Shown here in pieces: positions 1-8,336 of a DNA stretch of 34,574 nt. Under the pieces are notes generated by a model. That model saw nothing but the letters and a program-made list of their open reading frames with translations. It searched no databases and was not told the origin of the DNA. This stretch comes from Candidatus Obscuribacterales bacterium (lineage in GTDB: Bacteria > Cyanobacteriota > Vampirovibrionia > Obscuribacterales > Obscuribacteraceae): contig JAGVKB010000029.1 of assembly GCA_020050835.1 (NCBI GenBank), positions 1-34,574 of the forward strand, in the 5' to 3' direction. A program made the translations under genes and the position numbers. How positions within the stretch are numbered: the stretch's first letter is position 1; each line of letters opens with the position of its first letter.

Positions 1-405
1 CCTCCGGCACCACCGGCACCTCCGCCTCCCGCACCACCAGCGCCTCCACCTCCCGGTCACGCCCAACCAGGTCACGCACAACCCGGTCACGCACAACCCG
101 GTCACGCCCGGCCCGGTCACGCACAACCCGGTCATGCCCAACCCGGTCACGCCCAACCTGGTCATGCCCAGCCAGGTCACGCACAGCCAGGCCACGCCCA
201 GCCAGGTCACGCACAGCCAGGCCACGCCCAGCCAGGTCACGCACAGCCAGGCCACGCCCAGCCAGGTCACGCCCAGCCAGGTCATGCCCAACCCGGTCAT
301 GCCCAACCTGGGCGCCCACAACCTGGACGCCCACAATCAGGAGGCGCACAGGCAGGACGCCCACAGGCAAGCTGTGTGAAGAAAAACTGGTCTACGAAAC
401 GCTGA
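1..405 (+). CDS. 3' end of Pro-rich protein with GHAQP tandem repeats (partial)
   Basis: The gene enters from the left edge. I chose reading frame 1, which opens with a Pro/Ala tract (PPAPPAPPPP type), runs through 17 consecutive five-residue units of GHAQP type and then four GRPQ-type units, and ends in a short basic tail at TGA 403-405. The other two forward frames are also open because the repeat unit is 15 bp, so the frame is an inference; the Pro/Ala tract running into Gly-His-Ala-Gln-Pro repeats looks the most protein-like. Such Pro/Gly/Gln-rich tails usually form flexible, extended segments of secreted or envelope proteins. The N-terminal domains are outside the window, so no function can be given. 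Confidence 0.5.
   Translation, partial: PPAPPAPPPPAPPAPPPPGHAQPGHAQPGHAQPGHARPGHAQPGHAQPGHAQPGHAQPGHAQPGHAQPGHAQPGHAQPGHAQPGHAQPGHAQPGHAQPGHAQPGRPQPGRPQSGGAQAGRPQASCVKKNWSTKR
55..369. repeat. 15-bp tandem repeat array (21 units)
   Basis: Twenty-one consecutive 15-bp units start at base 55. The first 17 are of the type ggtcacgcccagcca (encoding GHAQP in frame 1) and the last four (310-369) drift to Gly-Arg-Pro-Gln type. Between about 175 and 280 the units alternate in pairs, which gives a 30-bp higher-order period and suggests recent unequal crossing-over or slippage. There are no unique spacers, so it is not a CRISPR array. Confidence 0.9.
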
Positions 406-727
406 TTCTACTGATTGATCCCTACCAGGAGGATCTCCAACGCAGTCTAACTCTCTGCCTTTACAATTCTTGCTATTTCAACGAGCGCCACAAATCAGAG
501 GGCGGGGTAAAAATGTGACCCCACCTTCCGATTTGTCTTACACAGCCCCAGTCTCAGGAAAAGACGTGACTAAAGTAACGGTCGATTCATGACGATCTGC
601 ATTTGGAATGGAAATCGCCTAACCGCTAGAATGGAGTTACGCTCTTTGTACAAACTTCTGCATACATATCTTTAAGTTAGTCTACGGGCATCCCGGCACA
701 CCCAACTCGACCATCGAGGTGATTAGC
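406..727. other. Intergenic region with a TTTGTACAAA palindrome
   Basis: No convincing gene is visible. A perfect 10-bp palindrome, TTTGTACAAA, lies at 645-654, about 75 bp before the next start codon. It could be an operator or overlap a -35 element, but no good -10 partner was found at the right distance. The Shine-Dalgarno sequence GAGGTGA of the next gene is at 716-722. Confidence 0.35.
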
Positions 728-3700
728 ATGTCTTCGCATGAAGAAAATCATGAGGCATCCAATACTTGTTCGGACAACTCCGGAAGCGCAAAGTACAGCC
801 CCTGCGCCTGCTGTGTTGCTCTGGCACAAGTGCGCTTTCCACATTATCACCACGATTCCAATGGTGTTCCATATCAATATCCATATGCCGAGGGCTACGC
901 TCCGCCCCTAGCTGCAAAAGGCGCACACTCCTGTCCGACCTGCGGGCAAAGCGAGAACACACTTGCTGCTAGCAACGTTACTAACATAAGGAGCGAAATG
1001 CCGGCAAGGAAGAAGTCAGCCGGCGTTTCTGGTTTTCTTTCTAATTACCTACTTTCGAAATCGAAATCAGAGCCTTCCACCAGGGACTCTAATTCCAGAG
1101 AGACAAAACGAATAACTACGCCAGAAGAGAGTCAATCAGATTCTCAATCTGCTGACAATGCAGAACCTGCAGCTTCCTCAACGGGCGATGTGACTGACGC
1201 TGCCGCCGCCAGCGAAGAGCAAGTAACCGACCATGGAACAGACTGGCCCGCCGAAGAGCATGAGGTAAAGATCCTTAAGCCTCGTCGCATTTGGCACGGA
1301 CTGGATGGAATAGCCATTACGTTGTTCGGAATTCTGATACCCGGAGCAATGTTCTTTCTAACGTGTCTTTCGATGCCGAAACGAGTAACCCTAGTCCTCC
1401 TCAATCATCCGATAGAGACCATACTAGAAATGGCTCTTGTAGTTGCCATTCCATTAATCAACTACATTGTTTGGTCGGCCCTCTGTGCCAACAAGATCAG
1501 ATTTCCGCGTCTCTCATCGCTCGGCTTGGGAGTGGCAGCAGGTAGCTCTCTCATTATCACTGTTCTCTGCCTTGCTGGAATGTTCGCATCCAATGCTCAG
1601 ATGGTGCTGGATTCTGGTTCTGACTTCGCCACCGGATTTTCTTGGATAGCATGCCTGTCCTTACTTGCCGGTTCCGGAGCTGCTTACTCGCTCTATCGCG
1701 TGCGAGCGACAAGAGAATTCCCGCGCACAAAAAAGCAAGTCGCACTCTATTCAGCTATTGGAGCGCTGCTGCCAGTGCTTATTTTTGCTGCTTCGGAAGC
1801 ACGCCCCTGGGCTATTCGAATAGCAGAGAGAATGACGGCGTCGGGAACCAAAGCAGAACGCAAACAAGGAATGTCCTTATTGCGTCAGTTAAACCCAGAG
1901 CGAGAGTTGCGCATGGAATGCTCAGATCCAAGAGCTGCTGGCATATGCGGATTGTTCATACCGGTCAAGCCAAGCAGTCAACATGAGCTCTATTTTTCTC
2001 TCACCGGAAAGCCGTACAGCTTTCGAGAGTTCAATAACACCGATCTATCCTCGATGCCCGATGACTATTTGAGCCGAAACGTAGTTGGCGAACAGATTGA
2101 AGGGCTTTCACTCACGCGCTCGACCTTGACCGGCGTTGTGCACCCCAGAACAATGTCCGCTACTCTAAACTGGACGTTCGTCTTTAAGAACGATACCGCA
2201 AATCCTCAAGAAGCTCGTGCCGAAATCGGTTTGCCCCCGGGCGCGTTAATAACTGGGTTGACAGCCTGGACAAAGGGTGAGGCGCAGGAAGCTACATTCG
2301 TCGCATCAGGTAAGGCAGAAGGGGTCAGTAACTGGTCTGAAGCTGGACACAATAGCCCGGCCATAGCTACTGATCTTGGGCACGGCCGCGTTCTTATGCA
2401 CTGCTATCCGGTTCCACAAGAAGAAGAATCAAAGGTGAGTGTCCGCATGGTCGTTCCGCTTAACCCGGACAGATCGAAATCAGCATCAATAATCATGCCG
2501 AAGTTCATAGCGACCAACTTCGGATTCACCGACGGTGAATACTCCCTTCGAATTCGCGGCTCAGAAGTGCTTACCAGCGGAATCAAGTCTCTCAAATCCG
2601 ACAGAACGGCTGGTGGTGAGTGCGTAATCAGCGGAAATCTTTCAAAAGATGATCTCAAATCAAACAAACTTCTGATCGATACGCAACGTGGCGCGAACAC
2701 GAGCGCCATCGCCGTTTTCGATCAACAAGCCTGGAAAATGGCTAAGGACGAACACAAACGGCTGGAAGAGATAGCAAAGGAAAAGGCGCGTGAAAACAAC
2801 AAAGCGGTACCTAGCGAGCAGGTAATCGTTATGGTGGACGGTTCGAAGGGACTGAACAATCAGCTAGATGCCGTTCGCAAGGCGCTCGCGCAGAAAGTCA
2901 ATCCAACCACCAAGAAGACTTCTACTCCCAGTATCAAACCAATTCCAGCGCGGTACGTAGTGGAGACTGTAGAACGAGTCTCAGCGGCCGCGCCGAAACA
3001 TTTGGTCGTAGTTGTTGATGGGTCCTCGACAACGAAGGAATACAGCGAACAGATCTGCACCGCTTTGAGTAAGTTGCCGGCCGGTATTCGGACAACACTG
3101 ATGCTGGCATCTCAGGAAAACGAAAAGCTAGCAGAACCGATGAAACTTTCAGAAGGTCTCAACCTGCTCAAGAGCGCACAGTTTCTCGGCGGGCAGGACA
3201 ACCTGAAATCGGTAGTAAAAGCGGCTGAGCTTGCGGGTGAGGCTAAGGGTGGTGCAGTTCTATGGATTCACGGTCCACAACCGGTCTTGAATCAAGAGAT
3301 CTATATCATGGCACCTTATACTGCAGCTCCCGCATTCTATGAGACAACACTGGGTACAGGTGACACAGATTCCTATGAGTTTTTCAAGAATCATCCTGAA
3401 GTTGGGCCCTTTACAGCTATTCCTAGAAACGCTGACAATGTCGGCAATGACATGACTGCATTTTTCGGCAGATGGACGCCGGATGACAGCTCATATGCAA
3501 TCAAACTAGCGATGACCACGAAGAAACCGGATAACACCATAGCGCTAAGCCGTGAGGAAAAGACTGAAGTTCTCACTCTGCACGCAGCCCAGCGTTGTCT
3601 CGATTTGATATCATCCAAGCGTATGCATATGGCTGCTGAGCTTGCAGTGAGGTATGGCTTCGTCAGCCCTGTCAGTTCAGCTCTAGTAAGTAGTACGACA

Positions 3701-4237
3701 CCCACCGTGCATGAGGGCGAAGGAGTCGACGCGTTCAGCAATCCATCCGGAATGGCTGATGAAAAGTTAGCATCAGGGGAAGGCGATCAGAGCAGATCCG
3801 CCGGCGGTCTGGCAGGAGCACCACAACCCAAGGCAGCTGCCCAAGAGCAAGAAGTCAGCAGCGAGGCAGACGGGGCCGCTCCAATGCTGCAGGGAGCCAG
3901 CAATGGCACAATCGGTCCGCAATCAGGCGATGCTACTGTCGTCTCCGGTGTGAACACCGCAGGGACTGTTCGCGTCAACAATTTGGCCAACCTGGAGGCC
4001 CTGCTGAACATTATTGCGAACCTGGCTGAAACAGGACTGGGGCTTGCGGGCGTCGTGTTAGTAATTCATGGAATTGCCAGAGGCGTCGTAACTACAGAGA
4101 TCATGGGACAAGAGATCGAGATCTCTCCCGGAAAACGCATAACTATAGGGGTCGCCATGGTCTTAATCGGTCTTGCTGTCCCAGGTATGATCAATTGGTT
4201 CGTAGCCTCAGCTCGCGACGCCAATCTCTTCAGTTAA
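728..4237 (+). CDS. Multi-pass membrane protein with VIT-like and VWA-like domains
   Basis: The start is ATG 728, because GAGGTGA at 716-722 is an ideal ribosome site for it; an in-frame GTG at 719 lies inside that site. The product is 1169 aa. The N-terminus has two CxxC pairs (C26/C29 and C69/C72), possibly a zinc ribbon, followed by a Ser/Thr/Glu-rich linker. Five hydrophobic helices lie at about 193-358. Residues about 465-560 resemble a VIT domain (F-x-F-K-N-D, then E-A-R-A-E-I-G-L-P-P-G). Residues about 700-900 look like a VWA fold, with strand-plus-DGS motifs near 701 and 760 (VVVVDGSS). Two more membrane helices close the protein at about 1100-1162. The VIT plus membrane layout recalls the exosortase-linked VIT proteins (XrtN/MSEP-CTERM types), but no sorting tail or exosortase is visible. 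A role in surface adhesion or assembly is inference only. Confidence 0.75.
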   Translation: MSSHEENHEASNTCSDNSGSAKYSPCACCVALAQVRFPHYHHDSNGVPYQYPYAEGYAPPLAAKGAHSCPTCGQSENTLAASNVTNIRSEMPARKKSAGVSGFLSNYLLSKSKSEPSTRDSNSRETKRITTPEESQSDSQSADNAEPAASSTGDVTDAAAASEEQVTDHGTDWPAEEHEVKILKPRRIWHGLDGIAITLFGILIPGAMFFLTCLSMPKRVTLVLLNHPIETILEMALVVAIPLINYIVWSALCANKIRFPRLSSLGLGVAAGSSLIITVLCLAGMFASNAQMVLDSGSDFATGFSWIACLSLLAGSGAAYSLYRVRATREFPRTKKQVALYSAIGALLPVLIFAASEARPWAIRIAERMTASGTKAERKQGMSLLRQLNPERELRMECSDPRAAGICGLFIPVKPSSQHELYFSLTGKPYSFREFNNTDLSSMPDDYLSRNVVGEQIEGLSLTRSTLTGVVHPRTMSATLNWTFVFKNDTANPQEARAEIGLPPGALITGLTAWTKGEAQEATFVASGKAEGVSNWSEAGHNSPAIATDLGHGRVLMHCYPVPQEEESKVSVRMVVPLNPDRSKSASIIMPKFIATNFGFTDGEYSLRIRGSEVLTSGIKSLKSDRTAGGECVISGNLSKDDLKSNKLLIDTQRGANTSAIAVFDQQAWKMAKDEHKRLEEIAKEKARENNKAVPSEQVIVMVDGSKGLNNQLDAVRKALAQKVNPTTKKTSTPSIKPIPARYVVETVERVSAAAPKHLVVVVDGSSTTKEYSEQICTALSKLPAGIRTTLMLASQENEKLAEPMKLSEGLNLLKSAQFLGGQDNLKSVVKAAELAGEAKGGAVLWIHGPQPVLNQEIYIMAPYTAAPAFYETTLGTGDTDSYEFFKNHPEVGPFTAIPRNADNVGNDMTAFFGRWTPDDSSYAIKLAMTTKKPDNTIALSREEKTEVLTLHAAQRCLDLISSKRMHMAAELAVRYGFVSPVSSALVSSTTPTVHEGEGVDAFSNPSGMADEKLASGEGDQSRSAGGLAGAPQPKAAAQEQEVSSEADGAAPMLQGASNGTIGPQSGDATVVSGVNTAGTVRVNNLANLEALLNIIANLAETGLGLAGVVLVIHGIARGVVTTEIMGQEIEISPGKRITIGVAMVLIGLAVPGMINWFVASARDANLFS

Positions 4238-4263
4238 AGCCACCACACCTAGGGCAAATCAAT

Positions 4264-4303
4264 ATGAAACAGGTGGGCCGCTTAGTCGATCCACCTGTTT
4301 CAT
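4264..4303. terminator. Bidirectional terminator hairpin between convergent genes
   Basis: A perfect 13-bp inverted repeat (atgaaacaggtgg at 4264-4276, ccacctgtttcat at 4291-4303) with a 14-nt loop lies between two convergent genes, 26 bp after the VIT/VWA gene and 9 bp after the devA stop. A T-rich stretch follows on the plus side. Position and symmetry suit termination from both sides. Confidence 0.75.
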
Positions 4304-4312
4304 TCTTTCCTT

Positions 4313-5026
4313 CTACGCCGACAACACCAATTCAACTTTGCTTCCGGCAGCCGACACTTGACTAATTCGACCATCTTCCATTTCCACTATTCGGTCCGCA
4401 ACATCGAGAATTCGATTATCGTGCGTAACAAGCACGATTGCAGTTCCTTGTTCCTTTGCCATATGATGCATCAGGGTCACAACATCCCTACCCGACTTGC
4501 TATCCAGCGAAGCAGTCGGTTCATCGGCTAAAACGAGTTTCGGTCGGCGAACCAAGGCCCTGGCAACTGCTACACGCTGCTTTTGTCCTCCAGACAAACC
4601 CTCCGGGTAGGAGTTGATTCGAGCTGAAAGTCCTACTGCGGTGAGAATTTCATTTACGCGTTGCTCGATTTCGTTCTCCGACATCGCTTCATCCAACTCG
4701 AGCGCAAGGCGAACATTTTGCTTTACTGTTAGATATGGCAATAAGTTTGATGCCTGAAAGATGAATCCGATCTTCCGTCTTGCTTCGAGAAGATCTTGCT
4801 TGTCAGAACAGCACAACTCCATCCCGCAGACATTGACACTGCCACTGCTTGCGGTGCGCAAACCACCGATCAAAGTGAGTAGGGTCGTCTTACCGGAGCC
4901 GGAAGGTCCACATAAGATAACGATTTCGCCTGCAGCAACCTCCAACTGTACTGAGTTCAAAACCGGCCTCTTGCCATGAGCTCCTTCGTAGGAGTAGCTA
5001 AGATCTTTTACGCTTACGACGTTCAT
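4313..5026 (-). CDS. devA: DevA-type ABC exporter ATPase
   Basis: This is the ATP-binding subunit of a DevBCA-type exporter, 237 aa. It has a Walker A (GPSGSGKTT, from G40), Q-loop Q91, signature LSGGQKQR (144-151), Walker B LVLADEP (about 164-170) and the switch histidine in VTHD (H202). In cyanobacteria DevBCA proteins work with a TolC-like outer membrane channel to export envelope glycolipids. The family also resembles LolD/MacB ATPases, but the gene order with DevC and DevB favours DevA. It is the last gene of the operon; its GAGGAG ribosome site lies in the 12-bp gap after devC. No TolC partner is in the window and the substrate is unknown. Confidence 0.9.
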   Translation of the reverse strand: MNVVSVKDLSYSYEGAHGKRPVLNSVQLEVAAGEIVILCGPSGSGKTTLLTLIGGLRTASSGSVNVCGMELCCSDKQDLLEARRKIGFIFQASNLLPYLTVKQNVRLALELDEAMSENEIEQRVNEILTAVGLSARINSYPEGLSGGQKQRVAVARALVRRPKLVLADEPTASLDSKSGRDVVTLMHHMAKEQGTAIVLVTHDNRILDVADRIVEMEDGRISQVSAAGSKVELVLSA

Positions 5027-5038
5027 TTCTAAATCTCC

Positions 5039-6205
5039 TCAAAACAACTCTGCCGGATCAGCCTCACGCAGTTTCCGCATGGCTATCACCGCAGAAATCG
5101 CACACATAGCACAAGTAAGGACGAATACGAATCCGATTCGCTGCCAAGGCATCGACATAGGCAGAAGCGTCGCAGCCTGCGCGATCTGGTAAATTCCACA
5201 CGAGATAAGGAGGCCAGGAACGAAGCCCAATACCGCCAGAATGAGCGATTCATCAAGTACATTGCGCAGCAGGAAATCATCCCCATAACCGATGGCCTTG
5301 ATGGTGGCATACTGAGCCAGGTGATCGATCACATCAGAAGATAGAATCTGGTAGACGATTACTGTACCTACGATGAACCCGACTACAACTCCGAGTCCAA
5401 ACACAAAGCCGATTCCGGAGCTGGTCGCCCAATACTCCCTCTCCTGCTCGGCCAGCTGCTCGACGGTCATAACCTTCGCGGCCGGCGAAACGAGCCGATT
5501 GAGCATATCCGTTACCCTTTCTCGATCTGCGCCGGATTTTAGCTTGATCAATCCAAGTTCGATTTGATCTGCTGTACAGTTAGGGAAAAGACGAAGGAAG
5601 GTGGTATCACTCACCACCATATTCCCATCTGCAGCGAATGATGCACCCATCCGCATCAACCCCACCACCTTAATACAGGCATTGTTCACTTCAGTCTGAA
5701 CAGGTCGGTGCGAATTGAACATCTCTGCAATCGGTCCATACTCTGGGCGAGAACTCATGTCAAATATTGCTGAACCCAGACTGCAGATACCGGGCGTTTG
5801 GCTCTTGAGCTCAGTCGATTGCAGGTCTATAGCTAGATTATACGGATTCGTTCCAAAGATAAGAATGTCTCGAGTATGACGATCTATCGGATTTTTCCAA
5901 ACACCCTTGCCGATGTGGAGAAAATTCACAGAGCTGACACCAGCGACAGACTGGGCTTGATACAGCCGCCTTCGTGAAATACTCTTCAGCGAGAAGAGCG
6001 TCTTCAACTGAGGATTCACCATTACCAACTCAGCATTCAAACTCATATGCGGGCGAACCGCCCCATCAAAGAGCGCCGATAGAAACCCGAGCTGAACGAA
6101 AATCAAAACACATGCAAAGGCTATTCCGGCAACAGCCACCAGCAGTCTCACCTTCTCGCGAATCAACTGCAACCATGCCAGCGGCAACTTAGAATGAGCA
6201 TTCAT
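5039..6205 (-). CDS. devC: DevC-type ABC exporter permease
   Basis: The product is a 388-aa inner-membrane permease. One helix lies near the N-terminus (about 20-45: LLVAVAGIAFACVLIFVQLG), then a large periplasmic domain of about 220 residues, and then three helices in the last 130 residues (around FVFGLGVVVGFIVGTV, LAVLGFVPGLLISCG and IGFVFVLTCAMCAISAV). This one-plus-three layout is that of the DevC/FtsX/MacB fold, and the ending AMRKLREADPAELF is typical of DevC proteins. ATG 6205 has a perfect GGGAGGA ribosome site. It couples DevA ATP hydrolysis to movement of substrate through DevB. It lies 20 bp after devB and 12 bp before devA, so the three are surely co-transcribed. Confidence 0.9.
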   Translation of the reverse strand: MNAHSKLPLAWLQLIREKVRLLVAVAGIAFACVLIFVQLGFLSALFDGAVRPHMSLNAELVMVNPQLKTLFSLKSISRRRLYQAQSVAGVSSVNFLHIGKGVWKNPIDRHTRDILIFGTNPYNLAIDLQSTELKSQTPGICSLGSAIFDMSSRPEYGPIAEMFNSHRPVQTEVNNACIKVVGLMRMGASFAADGNMVVSDTTFLRLFPNCTADQIELGLIKLKSGADRERVTDMLNRLVSPAAKVMTVEQLAEQEREYWATSSGIGFVFGLGVVVGFIVGTVIVYQILSSDVIDHLAQYATIKAIGYGDDFLLRNVLDESLILAVLGFVPGLLISCGIYQIAQAATLLPMSMPWQRIGFVFVLTCAMCAISAVIAMRKLREADPAELF

Positions 6206-6225
6206 GGGAATCCTCCCTGTCTCAA

Positions 6226-7440
6226 CTAACTCTGACCGAGGAACTCAACTTGTACTTGAGAATTAGTCAATCCGCCAACTATCTTGCTGGAGCGACGATC
6301 GAGCAGTATTTTGATTTCCACGATCCTGTTATCGAAGTTGACTCCAGGCTCGTTGGAAAACACAGCCTGCCTATTGACCTTGAGCCCAATTAGATAAACC
6401 TTACCTTTGAGAGAACCGGCAAAACTCGCACCGCAAACAGTGGCAGTCTGACCAGCATGAACAAATCTAACGTCATTCTCGTAGACCTCTGCGACAGCAA
6501 CCATTTTGCCTGTATCGCCCACCTCAATGATGCCTCGCTCTCCGGGCACCTCACCGGCTCGCGATAGGACTTTCAGTACCGTTCCTGCTCTCGGAGCAGC
6601 CACTATCGCTTGATTCAATTCAACCCTTGCCCTGTCGTGAGCTGCCTTAGCTTCGTTCAACTCTGCAGTAGCAAGACCAACGTCGACATAGCGAACTTCG
6701 GAAACTTTGTTGAGCGTTGCAAGCTCTTCGGTCACTCCGGATTGCAGAGTCTCTCTCAAATGACTTTGACCAGCCAATGCCTCTTGCAACCTTGCCACCG
6801 AAGCCTCCCAATCCGTTCTCTTACTGTCAACCAGAGCATATGCAACGGCACCTTGATCCAACAAACTTTTATATCGGCGATAGTCATTTCCAGCAAACTT
6901 CTCCTCACTTTGAAGGCGTTCAATGATCCTTTGCTGTTCCACGAGTCTTCCAGCCAATTCCTCCTTGGCCCTCTCGACTCTTGCCTGCTGTGCAGAGATT
7001 TCACCAGCTTTCGCACCAGCTTTTACCTGCGCAAGCTTGGCTTGAGCGATCGCAACTCTGCACGAGGCTTGGATCAGAGCAGCACGGAGCCTCGGCTCGC
7101 TCTCCATAACCGCAATTGTTTGACCAGGTCCTAGTTGACAATCCTCGTCGACCAACAACTTAGATATACGTTCGTACCTCTGCGATGCAGGCACACCCAC
7201 CGCAACCACTTGCCCAAACGGCTCGAGCCGGCCAAGACAGGTAACACGGCGGATCGCGGCAGTCTGCATGCCAACCGGTGCTGCAGACGGGATTGGTGCA
7301 ATCGCCGAAGCGATATCATGCATCTCAAGAACACCTATCAATACGATCGCTAACAAGAGCAAAACAACAATGCCCAGACGCAGAGCCCTAGCCCATAGAT
7401 TTCGATTTGTCTGCTGATTGAACTTAGAGTCGGTTGACAT
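6226..7440 (-). CDS. devB: DevB-type membrane fusion protein (HlyD family)
   Basis: The product is a 404-aa periplasmic adaptor of the DevBCA exporter. It has one N-terminal membrane helix (about 17-42), a beta/lipoyl half-motif beginning with GRLEPFGQVVAVG, a long Ala/Glu/Gln/Arg-rich coiled-coil hairpin (about 125-280), the second lipoyl half (VVAAPRAGTVLKVLSRAGE), and a beta-barrel region ending in QVQVEFLGQS. Adaptors of this type bridge the inner-membrane permease to a TolC-like channel. The gene begins 4 bp after the tetR stop, and its GGGTGA ribosome site overlaps the tetR stop codon, which points to translational coupling. Confidence 0.9.
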   Translation of the reverse strand: MSTDSKFNQQTNRNLWARALRLGIVVLLLLAIVLIGVLEMHDIASAIAPIPSAAPVGMQTAAIRRVTCLGRLEPFGQVVAVGVPASQRYERISKLLVDEDCQLGPGQTIAVMESEPRLRAALIQASCRVAIAQAKLAQVKAGAKAGEISAQQARVERAKEELAGRLVEQQRIIERLQSEEKFAGNDYRRYKSLLDQGAVAYALVDSKRTDWEASVARLQEALAGQSHLRETLQSGVTEELATLNKVSEVRYVDVGLATAELNEAKAAHDRARVELNQAIVAAPRAGTVLKVLSRAGEVPGERGIIEVGDTGKMVAVAEVYENDVRFVHAGQTATVCGASFAGSLKGKVYLIGLKVNRQAVFSNEPGVNFDNRIVEIKILLDRRSSKIVGGLTNSQVQVEFLGQS

Positions 7441-7444
7441 AAGA

Positions 7445-8050
7445 TCACCCGCCTTTTACTTTCGACTGTTTTCCTTGCTGATTTTTTGAGGAGTGCTTGA
7501 AGTAAGTGGTCAATAGATCGACCATTACTTCACACTGGCGGTCGAGCGAATGACGCTCCCCTTCGATCATTCGTTCAAAGATGATTCCCGTCACTAAATT
7601 GCTGATCAAGATCGCCAAGTCTTCATCTATTTGAAAGTAGTCGCGAATCTGCTGCTCGTACGCATCGCAATATCGACGCACTGAGGGATTCTCAAGCATG
7701 CTTGCACCCATTTGCCTGTATACATCGACACTAATAACGATTTGCTTAGCGAGATAAGGTTCATACTCCTTCAAGAAATCGAACATATATACGATTCGTT
7801 CTTTTAGAGTCTTTGCTGTTGCGGTATATTCCGCAAAACTCAAAACGTCCTGCTCTGCCGCCACATCTACCAGTTGCTCAAAGATCGATTGCTTACTCGG
7901 GAAGTAGTGATAAAGCGTACCTGTTGAAACATCAAGATGCTTGGCTAACTCGCGCATAGTCAGATTGGCATAGCCCTTCACAGCAAAAATTTCAAAACTG
8001 CGCTCAAGAAGATCTTTTCTATATACATCATGGTCAACAATTTTCGGCAT
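7445..8050 (-). CDS. TetR/AcrR-family repressor of the devBCA operon
   Basis: The start is ATG 8050, giving 201 aa and placing MPKIVDHDVYRKDLL at the N-terminus, as is normal for TetR proteins. The open frame runs another 41 codons upstream, but those overlap the promoter and look non-coding. A GAGAGA ribosome site precedes ATG 8050. The helix-turn-helix is at about residues 30-53 (LTMRELAKHLDVSTGTLYHYF). The C-terminal half is a helical ligand-binding domain of unknown ligand. It is the first gene of a four-gene operon with devB, devC and devA, so it probably represses its own transcription and that of the exporter and releases when the export substrate or a stress molecule binds. Confidence 0.9.
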   Translation of the reverse strand: MPKIVDHDVYRKDLLERSFEIFAVKGYANLTMRELAKHLDVSTGTLYHYFPSKQSIFEQLVDVAAEQDVLSFAEYTATAKTLKERIVYMFDFLKEYEPYLAKQIVISVDVYRQMGASMLENPSVRRYCDAYEQQIRDYFQIDEDLAILISNLVTGIIFERMIEGERHSLDRQCEVMVDLLTTYFKHSSKNQQGKQSKVKGG

Positions 8051-8081
8051 CGCTACGTCTCTCTTTTTATAACAACCGTTC

Positions 8082-8110
8082 GATATAAAATATAACACAC
8101 CTGGACTCAA
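8082..8110 (-). promoter_or_regulatory. Sigma70-type promoter of tetR-devBCA
   Basis: On the minus strand, TTGAGT (8110-8105) and TATATC (8087-8082) are separated by exactly 17 bp. Transcription would start near 8075 and leave a leader of about 25 nt before ATG 8050. The surrounding AT-rich stretch is the natural place for the TetR operator, although I could not identify a strong palindrome there. Confidence 0.55.
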
Positions 8111-8336
8111 CCGACAAGAGGGGCTGGGAGTTGAGCGAAAAGCCACATACATGCATATGGGTGTGAGATGCACGAAGGACGTTCTGTTACCCCAACATAC
8201 TGGCGGTATTCAAGCCACAGCAACTATCTCGCTACTCCCTTTCACTCCATTAACAACGCCACTGCACTCGGTGCCATTCCTAAACGGCAGTGATATGATA
8301 CCTACCGCACTAACACTGCCTATCGAAGGAAGCCAT

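Noticed and set aside
55-369. CRISPR array
   Set aside because: The 15-bp units are directly adjacent with no unique spacers, and they read as in-frame peptide repeats.
134-379. Separate 81-aa gene made of VTHSQATPSQ repeats
   Set aside because: It is an open frame forced by the 15-bp repeat; another frame continues a Pro/Ala tract from the window edge and looks more natural.
8151-8336. N-terminal extension of the exported protein at 8337
   Set aside because: It has no ribosome site, would bury a clean signal peptide, and overlaps the likely control region shared with tetR-devBCA.
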